From Janthinobacterium lividum PAMC 25724 (GTDB taxonomy: Bacteria; Pseudomonadota; Gammaproteobacteria; Burkholderiales; Burkholderiaceae_D): 64,000 bases of DNA. Position numbers and translations under genes: made by a program. The notes beneath the pieces are model-generated. The model searched no databases. It had not been told where the DNA came from and saw only the letters and a program-made list of their open reading frames with translations. Location: the NCBI GenBank assembly GCA_000242815.2, contig AHHB01000037.1:310001-374000 (forward strand). Reading direction: 5' to 3'. This document shows, piece by piece, positions 56,327 to 64,000 of the stretch (the first letter of the stretch is position 1; every line of letters begins with the position of its first letter).

Positions 56327-57823
56327 TCACTGCGCTGCCAGCATGCTCTGCGTTTCCTGGTAGCGCGTATGCCACGACAGCGCCTGTTCCAGAAGGTGCG
56401 GCGTGTGGCCGCCACGCTGGCATGCCGCGTCGTAGTACGCACGCAATTGCGCGCGATAATCGGGATGCGTGCAACGTTCGATGATCAACGGCGCCCGTTC
56501 GCGCGGCGCCAAGCCACGCAAGTCCGCATAGCCCCACTCCGTCACCAGCACATCGACGTCATGCTCCGTATGGTCGACATGCGAGACCATCGGCACGACG
56601 CTGGAAATGCGTCCGCCCTTGGCTGCCGATTTCGACACGAACATCGATACTTGCCCGTTGCGCGCAAAGTCGCCCGAGCCGCCGATGCCGTTCATCATGT
56701 GCGTGCCGCACACGTGCGTGGAATTGACGTTGCCGTAGATGTCGAATTCGAGCGCCGTATTGAGGGCGATGATGCCCAGGCGACGCACAATCTCGGGATG
56801 GTTGCTGATCTCTTGCGGGCGTAGCACGATCTTCGAGCGGTAATGGTCGATATTGTCCATCAGCTTTTGATGCACCTCGGCCGACAGGGTAATCGACGAG
56901 GCCGAGGCAAACGCCAACTGGCCCGAATCGAGCAACTCGATCGCGCTGTCTTGCAGCACTTCCGAATACATCGTCATGTTCTGGAAGGGCGAACCGATCA
57001 GGCCATGCAGCACGGCGTTGGCGATGGTGCCGATGCCCGCCTGCAAGGGCAGCAATTCGGGTCCCATGCGCCCGGCCGCCACTTCGCCCTGCAGGAAGGC
57101 GATCACGTGGCTGGCAATCGCCTGCGTCTCAGCGTCCGGCGGCAAGGCGTTCGACGGGCTGTCCGGGCTATCCGTGATGACGATGGCGGCGATGCGCGCC
57201 GGATCGATGGCGATGGCCGTGCTGCCCAGGCGCTGGTCGACGCGCGTGAGCGGGATCGGTGCGCGGCCCGGCAAAGTTTGCGGAATATAGATGTCGTGCA
57301 AGCCTTCCAGCGCCAGCGGCGTGGACAGGTTGATTTCGATGATGAGCTGCGTTGCCTGCTGGGCGAAGGCGGCGGAGTTGCCCACCGACATGGTCGGGAT
57401 GATGGCGCCGGCGGCCGTGATGGCCGTCGCTTCGATGACGGCGATATCGATGGCGGCCAGGTTGCCCGAGCGCAGTTGCTCGGCCGTTTCCGACAGATGC
57501 TGGTCGATAAACATGACTTCGCCGTTGTTGATCTTGCCGCGCAAGACCGGGTCGACCTGGAACGGCATGCGGCGTGCCAGCACGCCCGCCTCGGCCATCA
57601 GTCCATCGCTGCCATTACCCAGCGAAGCGCCCGTGATCAACGTCAGGCTCAATGGATCTCTCAGGGCGCGCTCGGCGAGTGCGCGCGGCAGGGCCTTGGC
57701 GTCGCCGGCGCGGGTGAAGCCGCTCATGCCGACACGCATGCCGTTATGGAATAATTTTGCTGCCTCATCGGCGCTCATGATTTTGCTGAGCAAGCCTGGG
57801 TGGCGAATACGGTCCTCGTACAT
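56327..57823 (-). CDS. Acetyl-CoA hydrolase/succinyl-CoA:acetate CoA-transferase family
   Basis: Class I CoA-transferase of the AarC/Cat1/ScpC group, 498 residues, which moves CoA between succinate, acetate and propionate. Family marks are MRVGMSGFTRAGDAKALPRALAER, LQAGIGTIANAVLHGL, the catalytic Glu region NMTMYSEVLQDSAIELL, and EFDIYGNVNSTHVCGTHMMNGIGGSGDFARNG near 370-400. It could recycle acetate or succinyl-CoA and so link to the TCA genes nearby. A LysR gene is divergent from it and is its likely regulator. No strong Shine-Dalgarno sequence is seen. Confidence 0.9.
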   Translation of the reverse strand: MYEDRIRHPGLLSKIMSADEAAKLFHNGMRVGMSGFTRAGDAKALPRALAERALRDPLSLTLITGASLGNGSDGLMAEAGVLARRMPFQVDPVLRGKINNGEVMFIDQHLSETAEQLRSGNLAAIDIAVIEATAITAAGAIIPTMSVGNSAAFAQQATQLIIEINLSTPLALEGLHDIYIPQTLPGRAPIPLTRVDQRLGSTAIAIDPARIAAIVITDSPDSPSNALPPDAETQAIASHVIAFLQGEVAAGRMGPELLPLQAGIGTIANAVLHGLIGSPFQNMTMYSEVLQDSAIELLDSGQLAFASASSITLSAEVHQKLMDNIDHYRSKIVLRPQEISNHPEIVRRLGIIALNTALEFDIYGNVNSTHVCGTHMMNGIGGSGDFARNGQVSMFVSKSAAKGGRISSVVPMVSHVDHTEHDVDVLVTEWGYADLRGLAPRERAPLIIERCTHPDYRAQLRAYYDAACQRGGHTPHLLEQALSWHTRYQETQSMLAAQ

Positions 57824-57982
57824 CGTGATGCTCCTGATATTCTATATATTCTCAAACTCGATGGCTGTCATACGCCAGCCCCATAAGTCGATTCAGTATA
57901 AAATCGTGCTTACATGCATGGCATGAATTAATTTCGTAAAATCCAGTCGATATTTTCATGCCGCGCCGAGGCGAGCCCCATC
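57824..57982. promoter_or_regulatory. Divergent promoter region of the CoA-transferase and LysR genes
   Basis: AT-rich gap of 159 bases. CATGCATGGCATG (57913-57925) is an imperfect dyad with ATGC/GCAT arms and could be a LysR box. TATAAA-like sequence lies near 57896. Neither site is certain. Confidence 0.4.
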
Positions 57983-58876
57983 TTGGATATCCGTTCCCTG
58001 CGCTATTTTGTCGAAACCGTACGCCTGTCGAGCTTTACGCAGGCGGCAGAATCGCTGCACCTGACACAATCGACCATCAGCAAGATGGTGCGCCAGTTGG
58101 AAGATGAAGTCGGCGCGCAGCTGCTGGTGCGCGACGGGCGCAAGTTGACGCTCACCGACACGGGCCGCATCGTCTACCAGCACGGCCAGGAAATGCTGGC
58201 CAATATGCGCCAGCTGACCCTGGAAGTGCGCGATACCCAGGCCTTGCAGCGCGGCAGCCTGACGGTTGGCATCCCGCCCATGATCAATGTGCTGTTCACG
58301 CCCGTATTGAAGGCATTTCGCGCGCGCCACCCGAACATCAGCCTGACCCTGCAGGAAGATACGGGCCAGCAAATAGAGCGCAAGGTGGCGGCCGGGGAAC
58401 TCGAAATCGGCATGACGGTGCTACCGGCCGACCCGGAACTGGATCTCGTCGCCGTCAGCATCGCCAGCTACCCGATCTGGGCCCTGGCCGAAGCGGGCAC
58501 GTTCCAAAAAAAACGCACGACACTGCCCTTCAAGGCCCTGGCCGGGCTGCCGCTGGTGCTGCTAAAAGATGATTTCGCCCTCACGCGCAGCCTGCGCCAG
58601 CATTTCGCGCAAGCGGGCTTCACGCCGAACATTGCGGCGCAGAGCGGCCAGTGGGACTGGCTGGTGGCAATGGCGTCGGCAGGCCTGGGCGTGGCGCTGC
58701 TGCCGGAGCCGTTCATCCACCGCCTGGCCGGCGTCCCCCTGGAAGCGGTACGCCTCGTCGAACCTGAAGTGGCCTGGCAGGTGGCGCACGTGTGGAGCGG
58801 GCGTTATCTGTCGCACGCGGCGCGCGCCTGGCTCGAAGTATGCCAGGACGTGCTGGGCACACAGTTCACGCACTGA
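57983..58876 (+). CDS. LysR-type regulator, divergent from the CoA-transferase
   Basis: LysR regulator of 297 residues starting with TTG at 57983 (MDIRSLRYFVETVRLSSFTQAAESLHLTQSTISKMVRQLEDEVG). No ATG fits the conserved N-terminus. The effector domain (from about 90, GSLTVGIPPMINVLFTPVLKAFRARHPNISLTL) resembles CidR/YwbI- and CatM/CynR-type regulators that respond to acetate, pyruvate or small organic acids, which suits control of the adjacent CoA-transferase. That link is inference. Confidence 0.88.
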   Translation: MDIRSLRYFVETVRLSSFTQAAESLHLTQSTISKMVRQLEDEVGAQLLVRDGRKLTLTDTGRIVYQHGQEMLANMRQLTLEVRDTQALQRGSLTVGIPPMINVLFTPVLKAFRARHPNISLTLQEDTGQQIERKVAAGELEIGMTVLPADPELDLVAVSIASYPIWALAEAGTFQKKRTTLPFKALAGLPLVLLKDDFALTRSLRQHFAQAGFTPNIAAQSGQWDWLVAMASAGLGVALLPEPFIHRLAGVPLEAVRLVEPEVAWQVAHVWSGRYLSHAARAWLEVCQDVLGTQFTH

Positions 58877-58922
58877 CGCCGGTGGCCGAGGCCACCCTTT
58901 TGATTGATCGCGACAGCGCAGC

Positions 58923-60227
58923 TTATTTGGCCGCGGCGTCGTTGTACATGCTGGCGTATTTCCAGCCGAAGTACAAGATGAAGGTGTAGCACAGGGCCGG
59001 TACCAGGAAGGACAACTGCAGGTTGATGTGGTCGGCCAGAAAGCCCTGGATGAACGGCACGATGGCGCCGCCGACGATGGCCATGCACAGGATGCCGGAA
59101 CCTTGACCCGTTTGCGCACCGAGCTTGTTCAGGGCCATGCTGAAAATGGTCGGGAACATGATGGAGTTGAACAGGCCGACGGCAATCAATGCCCACATGG
59201 CCGTATGGCCGCTGGAGAACACGGCAACGAGGATCAGCGCGATCACCACGGCGGCATTGAAGGCCAGGGTCTTGCCAGGGCTGACGTAGCGCATCACGGC
59301 AAAGCCGACGAAGCGGCCCAGCATGGCGCCACCCCAGTAATAGCTGACAAAATAGGCGGCGTCGGCGTGGCTGAGGCCCGCGATATGGCGCTCGCCCAAG
59401 AAATTGATCAGGAAGCTGCCAATGCTGACTTCACCACCGACGTAGAGGAAGATGGCCAGCGCGCCCAGCACCAGGTGACGGTGCGACCAGATCGAGACCT
59501 TGTCGCCAGCATGCGCCAGCGCCGCCGCCTCGTCCGCGTGCGAAATTTTCGGCAATTTTGCCAGCGCAAACAGCACGGCCAGCAACACCAGGGTCGCGGC
59601 CAGCACCAGGTAAGGGCCTTGCACGGAGGCCGCTTCCTTGGCGCGGTAGGCCAGTTGCTCGGCCGCCGGCAGCAGGTCGAACTGCTGCACCGTCAGCACG
59701 GTACCTGACAAAATGAGCATGCCGCCCAGCGCCGGCGCCACGGTGGTGCCCAGCGCATTGAACGCTTGCGTCAGGGTCAGGCGGCTCGACGCCGTCTGCG
59801 GGTCGCCCAGCTCCGTCACATAGGGATTGGCCGCCACCTGCAGCACGGTGATGCCGGCCGCCAGGATGAAGAACGACAGCAGGAACAGCGCATAGCTGCC
59901 AGTGGACGCCGGGTAGAACATGGCGCAGCCGGCGGCGGCGATCAGTAAACCTGCGACGACGCCGCGCTGATAGCCAATTTTCTTGATCAGCATGCCGGCC
60001 GGCAGCGAGACGATGGCGTAAGCGCCAAAGAAGCAGAACTGCACCAACATCGCCTGGACATAGGTCAAGGTATAGATCGAGCGCAGATGGGGAATCAGTA
60101 CATCATTGAGCGATGTCAGCAGTCCCCACATGAAAAACAGCAGCGTGACAATGATCAGGGCGCCTGTATTGTTTTGCGTGCCAGCCTGTGCGGACGGTAC
60201 GCCCTGGCCTTGCTTTACGTATTCCAT
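58923..60227 (-). CDS. GluP/FucP-type sugar MFS transporter
   Basis: Sugar:proton symporter of the FHS family (FucP, GluP), 434 residues from the ATG at 60227, where GGAGAAGG lies one or two bases upstream. About 12 membrane helices are seen. Marks include [76 protein letters not shown] and [14 protein letters not shown], the glucose/galactose/mannose GluP pattern. The promoter region carries a LacI-type operator. No sugar kinase is adjacent. Confidence 0.92.
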   Translation of the reverse strand: MEYVKQGQGVPSAQAGTQNNTGALIIVTLLFFMWGLLTSLNDVLIPHLRSIYTLTYVQAMLVQFCFFGAYAIVSLPAGMLIKKIGYQRGVVAGLLIAAAGCAMFYPASTGSYALFLLSFFILAAGITVLQVAANPYVTELGDPQTASSRLTLTQAFNALGTTVAPALGGMLILSGTVLTVQQFDLLPAAEQLAYRAKEAASVQGPYLVLAATLVLLAVLFALAKLPKISHADEAAALAHAGDKVSIWSHRHLVLGALAIFLYVGGEVSIGSFLINFLGERHIAGLSHADAAYFVSYYWGGAMLGRFVGFAVMRYVSPGKTLAFNAAVVIALILVAVFSSGHTAMWALIAVGLFNSIMFPTIFSMALNKLGAQTGQGSGILCMAIVGGAIVPFIQGFLADHINLQLSFLVPALCYTFILYFGWKYASMYNDAAAK

Positions 60228-60674
60228 ACCTTCTCCATTTTTCAATTCCAAGTTGATCTTGCCAGCCGTGGAAGCGTTTCCACCCGGGCAGCACCAAGAC
60301 ACGCAAGCAGCGCGCAGATATCAGCGTGGACCATGACTGCCATCAGCGCTTAGGGGGCAGGCAGGGGACAGGCAGGGCGACGCTTGCGCGCGGCAGGCGC
60401 ACGACTGACCGTTTCTCGTCAGAACGCTGCTTGCTAGGCGCGGCACACCGACTGGCTGCGTCTTAAAACAACATCCAGCGCAAAACAGTCTTGTAGTAAA
60501 ACTACGATACTGCGCCGGCATTATGCCTTAAAGCCCTTTATTGCGCAGCTTTCCCACCCGTTATTTCAAAATTGAATAGCTGACATTTGAAATCGAAAGT
60601 AGCCTTATATCTTGGAATCGGTATAATTATAGTGCAGTGCAGCATATCGCAGCACGACACACTAGGAGTCTGCC
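60228..60674. other. Divergent region between the sugar transporter and DUF3563-like genes
   Basis: About 450 bases without a gene. It contains the LacI-type operator at 60268-60283, G-rich sequence near 60352-60380 and, near the right end, a TATAAT at 60622-60627 suitable as the -10 box of the small gene at 60675 (start site about 60634). A good -35 is lacking. Confidence 0.55.
60268..60283. promoter_or_regulatory. LacI-type operator upstream of the sugar transporter
   Basis: GTGGAAGCGTTTCCAC has perfect six-base arms (GTGGAA/TTCCAC) around GCGT, matching the TGGAAnCGnTTCCA type bound by LacI-family repressors. It lies 41 bases before the start codon. No LacI-family gene is in the window. 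Confidence 0.7.
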
Positions 60675-60908
60675 ATGTCTACCGCATTTAGCTATCACAC
60701 CACACAACACAACAATATCGTCGCCACTCTGGTCCTTACCGCCAAACGCCTGGGCACCTGGCTGAAGCAACGCAGCGAGCGCCGCGAGCGTGCTGTCGAA
60801 GAAGCCTACCTGGCCGAATCGACCGATCGTTACGATCTGGAATACCGCATGCGCGAACTGGCCCGTGCCAACCCGCAGCCAAGCTGGATGAGCGGCCTGA
60901 GCCGTTAA
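60675..60908 (+). CDS. DUF3563-like small protein
   Basis: Small protein of 77 residues. The segment RRERAVEEAYLAESTDRYDLEYRMRELAR resembles DUF3563 proteins, in which a basic N-terminal helix is followed by EDAYLAxSxDxxDLExR. Function is unknown. AGGAG lies six bases before the ATG, and TATAAT is about 48 bases upstream, so it is probably expressed alone. Confidence 0.8.
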   Translation: MSTAFSYHTTQHNNIVATLVLTAKRLGTWLKQRSERRERAVEEAYLAESTDRYDLEYRMRELARANPQPSWMSGLSR

Positions 60909-61318
60909 TTGTGACGCAGTCGCCAAGCACTGACCGCAGCCCAGCAGCATCACAGGCTGTTGCAACATCGGTAGCGCCATCCTGCTCGCCTTGCGCTTGA
61001 GCACAGGATGGCCTACACAGGCGCGCTGCAAATGCCATCGTCGCGAACCCGGCATGGCGCCGGACCAAGCTCATCATGATGCAGTGCAGCAGGCCGTTTT
61101 CGCGCCCATCTACACCTTGCACTAGCAGCTCATGCAGTTTTACCACGCTAGTTTTACTACGTACTTCTAACGGCCGCGCAAGCGACGGCGATCGCGTGAG
61201 GCGAGACCATCTTCGCCCTCACGCCGCGCCGCGTAGCAGCAGCTACGCCGCCTGACGCCGGGCCACGGCGGCGCTGAAAACTGCTAACATCGCGCGCCGC
61301 CACTTCTTCCAGCCCCAC
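60909..61318. other. Intergenic region, nothing recognised
   Basis: About 410 bases with short overlapping frames on both strands and no family character. Two direct copies of a GTTTTAC-type sequence occur at 61137-61143 and 61151-61157. I see no RNA gene or strong terminator. Confidence 0.5.
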
Positions 61319-61732
61319 ATGACCGTCCTCAGCCATACTCATCCGCTCGTGCTCCAGCTGGAAAACGATTTGCTGCCCCTGTTCCGCGCCGCCCTGGCGC
61401 CACTCGCGGCCGCTGCGCCGCAGGTGCTCGCCTCGGTGTTCGCTTTTTCCAGTGGCACGAACAGCACTTTCCAAAACTATCATTTTGGTATTTCCTGCCT
61501 GCTCGAAGAGGTGCCCGAGGATGCGCCGGAAGAAGTCGCCCTGCTGGTCAGCGTCACCGGGCTCGACACCGGCGCCCGACTGGGCGCAAAGATCGTCTGG
61601 GGCCAGCCATCGGGCCAGGTGGAAGCGCAGGCCGAGTTGCAGGCTGGCGACCTGCCCGCCCTGCATGCTGCCCTGCCCGGCCTGCTAGCGAGCTTGCAAC
61701 AGGCCGCCAGCCGCGGCACGCCAGCAGTATGA
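61319..61732 (+). CDS. Small protein of unknown function
   Basis: Hypothetical protein of 137 residues (MTVLSHTHPLVLQLENDLLPLFRAALAPLAAAAPQ). The middle, NSTFQNYHFGISCLLEEVPEDAPEEVALLVSVTGLDTGARLGAKIVWG, alternates hydrophobic residues like a beta sheet, with helices at both ends. There is no signal peptide or membrane segment. I do not recognise the family. No clear Shine-Dalgarno sequence precedes the ATG, but codon use resembles neighbouring genes and the frame fills the available space. Confidence 0.6.
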   Translation: MTVLSHTHPLVLQLENDLLPLFRAALAPLAAAAPQVLASVFAFSSGTNSTFQNYHFGISCLLEEVPEDAPEEVALLVSVTGLDTGARLGAKIVWGQPSGQVEAQAELQAGDLPALHAALPGLLASLQQAASRGTPAV

Positions 61733-61767
61733 CAGGCACATGAAAAAGTGACAGGAAACAACAACTC

Positions 61768-61820
61768 GCAATTTCCAAATTGCAACTTTGTTGACTTCCA
61801 CTCACCCTAGCCCCTATCCT
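61768..61820 (+). promoter_or_regulatory. Promoter with upstream dyad for the TorF-like porin gene
   Basis: TTGACT (61791-61796) and TATCCT (61815-61820) are 18 bases apart. Directly upstream lies the dyad GCAATTTCCAAATTGC (61768-61783), with seven-base arms, placed where an activator could bind. The leader would be about 145 bases. Confidence 0.5.
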
Positions 61821-61972
61821 TTCGTTACGTTTGGTGAGAATGTATGCATATTGCTACGGATGTGCAGACGGTGTAGTCTTACTCGCGCAGAGTCCTTTCC
61901 GCATTTGTATATTGCAACCATCAGGGCAACGCGCCTGGACGGCCGCTGCCAGAAGATACGGAGCTAAGTGCC

Positions 61973-62773
61973 ATGAGATCGTACCGCAACCTTCGCGTAA
62001 CATCCTTGCTCGGCTATGCCCTGCTGCTTGCCGCTCTGCCCGTACAGGCGCAGAGCACGGACAGCACGAACACCACTGCCGCTACTTTCAGCGCCAATGC
62101 CAGCCTCACCTCGCAATACATTTCACGCGGCTTTCGCCAGACCTGGGGCAAACCCGCGCTGCAAGTGGGCGCCGACTACGTGCACCCGAGCGGCTGGTCG
62201 CTGGGAACGTGGGCTTCCACCGTCAGCGACCGCTATATCGAAGACGCCCGCATCGAATGGGACCTGTATGGCGGCTACAGCGGCACGGCGGGCGAGCTCG
62301 GCTATAGCGTGCTGGCGTATTACTACGCGTATCCGGGTGCCGTCTACCGCGCCACAGGCGTCAAATACGACTATGGCGAATTGTCGCTGGGCCTGAGCTA
62401 CAGGATGCTGTACGCCAAGTACAACCATACCGTCACGCGGGACTTTTTCGGCGTCACCAATGCGCGTGGCACGGGCTACCTGGACGTAGGCGCGAATGTC
62501 GACCTGGGCAATGCCTGGACCTTGAATCTGCATGCCGGCAATGGCCGGGTGGCCGGCACTGGCAATGCCATCTGGAACTGGCGCGACGCCAAGGTCGGCA
62601 TCACACGGGCCTTCGACGGCGGCTGGAGCGCCAGCGCCGCCGTCACGCGCGCCTGGGGTGCCACCAACGCCTATGACAATTACACACTGGGCATCCCGAA
62701 TGCAGCCGGCCAGTTCGACACCTCGAACCCTGCCGCGACCACGCTGGTCGTGGCCATCAGCAAGACGTTCTAG
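61973..62773 (+). CDS. TorF-family putative outer-membrane porin
   Basis: Predicted beta-barrel protein of 266 residues with signal peptide ending LLAALPVQA (about residue 26). The start of the mature domain, FSANASLTSQYISRGFRQTWGKPALQVGADYVHPSGWSLGTWAS, is the signature of the TorF/Gcw_chp family. Amphipathic strands alternate to the C-terminal VVAISKTF, ending in Phe as outer-membrane proteins do. GGAG precedes the ATG by nine bases. The substrate is unknown. The chemoreceptor gene starts 48 bases downstream. Confidence 0.88.
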   Translation: MRSYRNLRVTSLLGYALLLAALPVQAQSTDSTNTTAATFSANASLTSQYISRGFRQTWGKPALQVGADYVHPSGWSLGTWASTVSDRYIEDARIEWDLYGGYSGTAGELGYSVLAYYYAYPGAVYRATGVKYDYGELSLGLSYRMLYAKYNHTVTRDFFGVTNARGTGYLDVGANVDLGNAWTLNLHAGNGRVAGTGNAIWNWRDAKVGITRAFDGGWSASAAVTRAWGATNAYDNYTLGIPNAAGQFDTSNPAATTLVVAISKTF

Positions 62774-62821
62774 GCGCGCCGCCCGAGGCACCGATACCAC
62801 TCCTTACCAAGGAACAGCATC

Positions 62822-64000
62822 ATGCAACTTTCCCTCAACAGCAAAATCTGCGTCGCCGCCACCGCGCTTGCCGTCCTCAGCCTGGGCATCACGGCGGCGG
62901 TGATCGGCTACAAGAGCAGCGCCAGCGCCGAGGCAGCCGCTTTGGCACTGGCGCGCACCTCGGCGCGCGAAGTAGCAGCTGCGTTGCAGGCACGTATCGG
63001 TAGCAATCTGGCCAGCGTCAGCAGCCTGGCCGGTGCCATGCGCGGCACCAAAAGCGCCAGCCTGCCGCTGCAGCGCGAGCAAATCAATGAACTGACCAAG
63101 GCCACCTTGAGCGGTTCGGAAGACTTGATCGGTGCGGCCGTCACGTGGGAGCCGAACGCACTCGACGGCAAGGATGCGGAATTTGCCAACCAGAAACCGA
63201 ACTACGACGCCAGCGGCCGCTTCATGCCCTACTGGACGCGGGGCGTCGGCGGCAAGCTGCAAGTCGAACCCATCGTCTTCGACCCGAAACCCGGTGCCAA
63301 CGACTGGTATGACGTGCCCAAGCGCACAGGGAAAACCTTCTTTACGGAACCGTACATCTATCCCGTCGACGGCAAGGATGTACTGATGGCGTCGCTGGTC
63401 ACGCCCATCATGATTGATGGCAGCTTCAAGGGCACGGCCAGCGCCGACTTCATGCTCACGCGCCTGGCAAAAATCCTGGCCGACCTGAAAGTAATCGAGG
63501 GTGGCAAGCTGGCCCTGATCTCGAACGGCGGCCTGTACGCCAGCCACCCCTTGCCTGCGCGGCTGGGCAAGAAGGCCGACGACGTGCCGACTGCCGGACT
63601 GGAAAAGATTAGCCAGGGCCAGCCTTATGAATACGAGGATGAACAGGGCTACATCCATTTGCTGCAGCCCCTGCAGATCCACCCCGATATCGCTCCATGG
63701 AGCGTGGAACTGAACTTCCCGAAAAGCGTGTCCATCGCCTCGGCCCGCGAGCTGCTGATCTACACCCTGATCGTCGCCCTGCTGTGCGCGGCGGCAACGG
63801 CCGGTATTTTAATCCTCGTCGTCAGCCAGCTCATGCGCCCGCTGCGCGCCCTGGGCCGCACCATGACGGACCTGTCCAGCGGCGACGCCGATCTGCGCGT
63901 CAAGCTGGAAGTCAAGGGCACCGACGAGCTGGCCATCATCGGCAAGGGTTTCAACCAATTCGTGGAAAAGATCCACGCCGTGCTGCTGCAAGTGCAAGCG
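62822..64000 (+). CDS. Methyl-accepting chemotaxis protein (3' end outside window)
   Basis: Chemoreceptor N-terminal part, 393 codons open to the window edge, translated from the ATG at 62822 with AAGGA six bases upstream. It has a first membrane helix (about 9-30, CVAATALAVLSLGITAAVIGY), a periplasmic dCache domain (about 35-315) with ATWEPNALDGKD-like and DWYDVPKRTGKTFFTEPYIYPVDGKDVLMASLVTPI motifs, a second helix (about 318-340, LLIYTLIVALLCAAATAGILILVV), and a HAMP domain (LMRPLRALGRTMTDLSSGDADLRVKLEV). The signalling domain lies beyond the window. The dCache pattern suggests amino-acid or organic-acid sensing, unproven. Confidence 0.9.
   Translation, partial: MQLSLNSKICVAATALAVLSLGITAAVIGYKSSASAEAAALALARTSAREVAAALQARIGSNLASVSSLAGAMRGTKSASLPLQREQINELTKATLSGSEDLIGAAVTWEPNALDGKDAEFANQKPNYDASGRFMPYWTRGVGGKLQVEPIVFDPKPGANDWYDVPKRTGKTFFTEPYIYPVDGKDVLMASLVTPIMIDGSFKGTASADFMLTRLAKILADLKVIEGGKLALISNGGLYASHPLPARLGKKADDVPTAGLEKISQGQPYEYEDEQGYIHLLQPLQIHPDIAPWSVELNFPKSVSIASARELLIYTLIVALLCAAATAGILILVVSQLMRPLRALGRTMTDLSSGDADLRVKLEVKGTDELAIIGKGFNQFVEKIHAVLLQVQA

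Noticed and set aside
55404-56363. Plus-strand frame overlapping the TetR gene
   Set aside because: It is an out-of-frame shadow; the TetR frame has a recognisable HTH and a ribosome-binding site.
60736-61146. Minus-strand frame in the gap after the DUF3563-like gene
   Set aside because: It overlaps the DUF3563-like gene in antisense and its composition (many Ala, Arg, Cys) looks like GC-rich noise.

Overview
The window is about 64 kb of a high-GC betaproteobacterial chromosome, most likely from the family Oxalobacteraceae (Janthinobacterium/Massilia/Duganella type). This rests on gene order and protein character: hfq-hflX-hflK-hflC-hisZ; bamB-der with yfgM, hisS, ispG, rodZ, pilW, rlmN and ndk; surE-pcm-nlpD-rpoS; sucA-odhB-lpdA; and the gltA-sdhE-sdhBADC / gntR-mdh-citE-like-acnA block, together with a secreted GH18 chitinase. 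I recognised no rRNA, tRNA or CRISPR array. Most of the window is core genome; the accessory features are few but clear.

Region by region. 1-8.6 kb (minus strand): the 3'-truncated hisZ, then the hfq-hflX-hflK-hflC operon with its terminator, der, bamB and yfgM. 8.7-15 kb (minus): hisS with a natural His-rich tail, ispG, rodZ, pilW, rlmN and ndk, several with overlapping stop/start codons. 15.2-19.3 kb: a YccA/Bax-inhibitor membrane protein, a JmjC-like oxygenase, and a two-CBM GH18 chitinase lipoprotein whose 5' end is abutted by a 197-bp MITE with 16-bp terminal inverted repeats resembling IS4 ends and a 12-bp target duplication. 19.6-24.8 kb: rlmD, then surE-pcm-nlpD-rpoS. 24.9-27.6 kb: a two-gene cassette encoding a TIR-like protein and a KGGTGRS-type ParA-like ATPase fused to TPR repeats. 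This is the best candidate in the window for a poorly described conflict or signalling system. 27.8-33.6 kb: dinG-type helicase, ydcH, an Ala-rich lipoprotein, zapE and lpdA. 33.6-39.5 kb: a PspC-domain protein whose end overlaps the lpdA start, odhB, sucA and a LysR regulator. 39.9-52 kb: gltA, sdhE, sdhBADC (minus), a HutC-type GntR regulator facing mdh, a CitE-like protein, an MliC-like secreted protein and acnA. 52.2-64 kb: a DUF2863 protein, a nested palindromic repeat, a CYTH hydrolase plus M14 carboxypeptidase pair, a TetR regulator, an acetate/succinate CoA-transferase with a divergent LysR regulator, a GluP-type sugar transporter behind a LacI-type operator, two small unknown proteins, a TorF-type porin and the start of a chemoreceptor.

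How they work together. Two blocks encode most of the TCA cycle: citrate synthase, aconitase, 2-oxoglutarate dehydrogenase with its E3, succinate dehydrogenase with its flavinylation factor, and malate dehydrogenase. A perfect 16-bp palindrome in the gntR-mdh divergent promoter is a good candidate operator for the GntR regulator. The remaining core genes serve envelope biogenesis and quality control (BamB, YfgM, HflKC, RodZ, PilW, NlpD), translation and RNA handling (HisS, RlmN, RlmD, Hfq, Der, HflX) and stationary-phase control (RpoS). Start codons were adjusted where a Shine-Dalgarno sequence or family comparison favoured another start; these choices are inferences.
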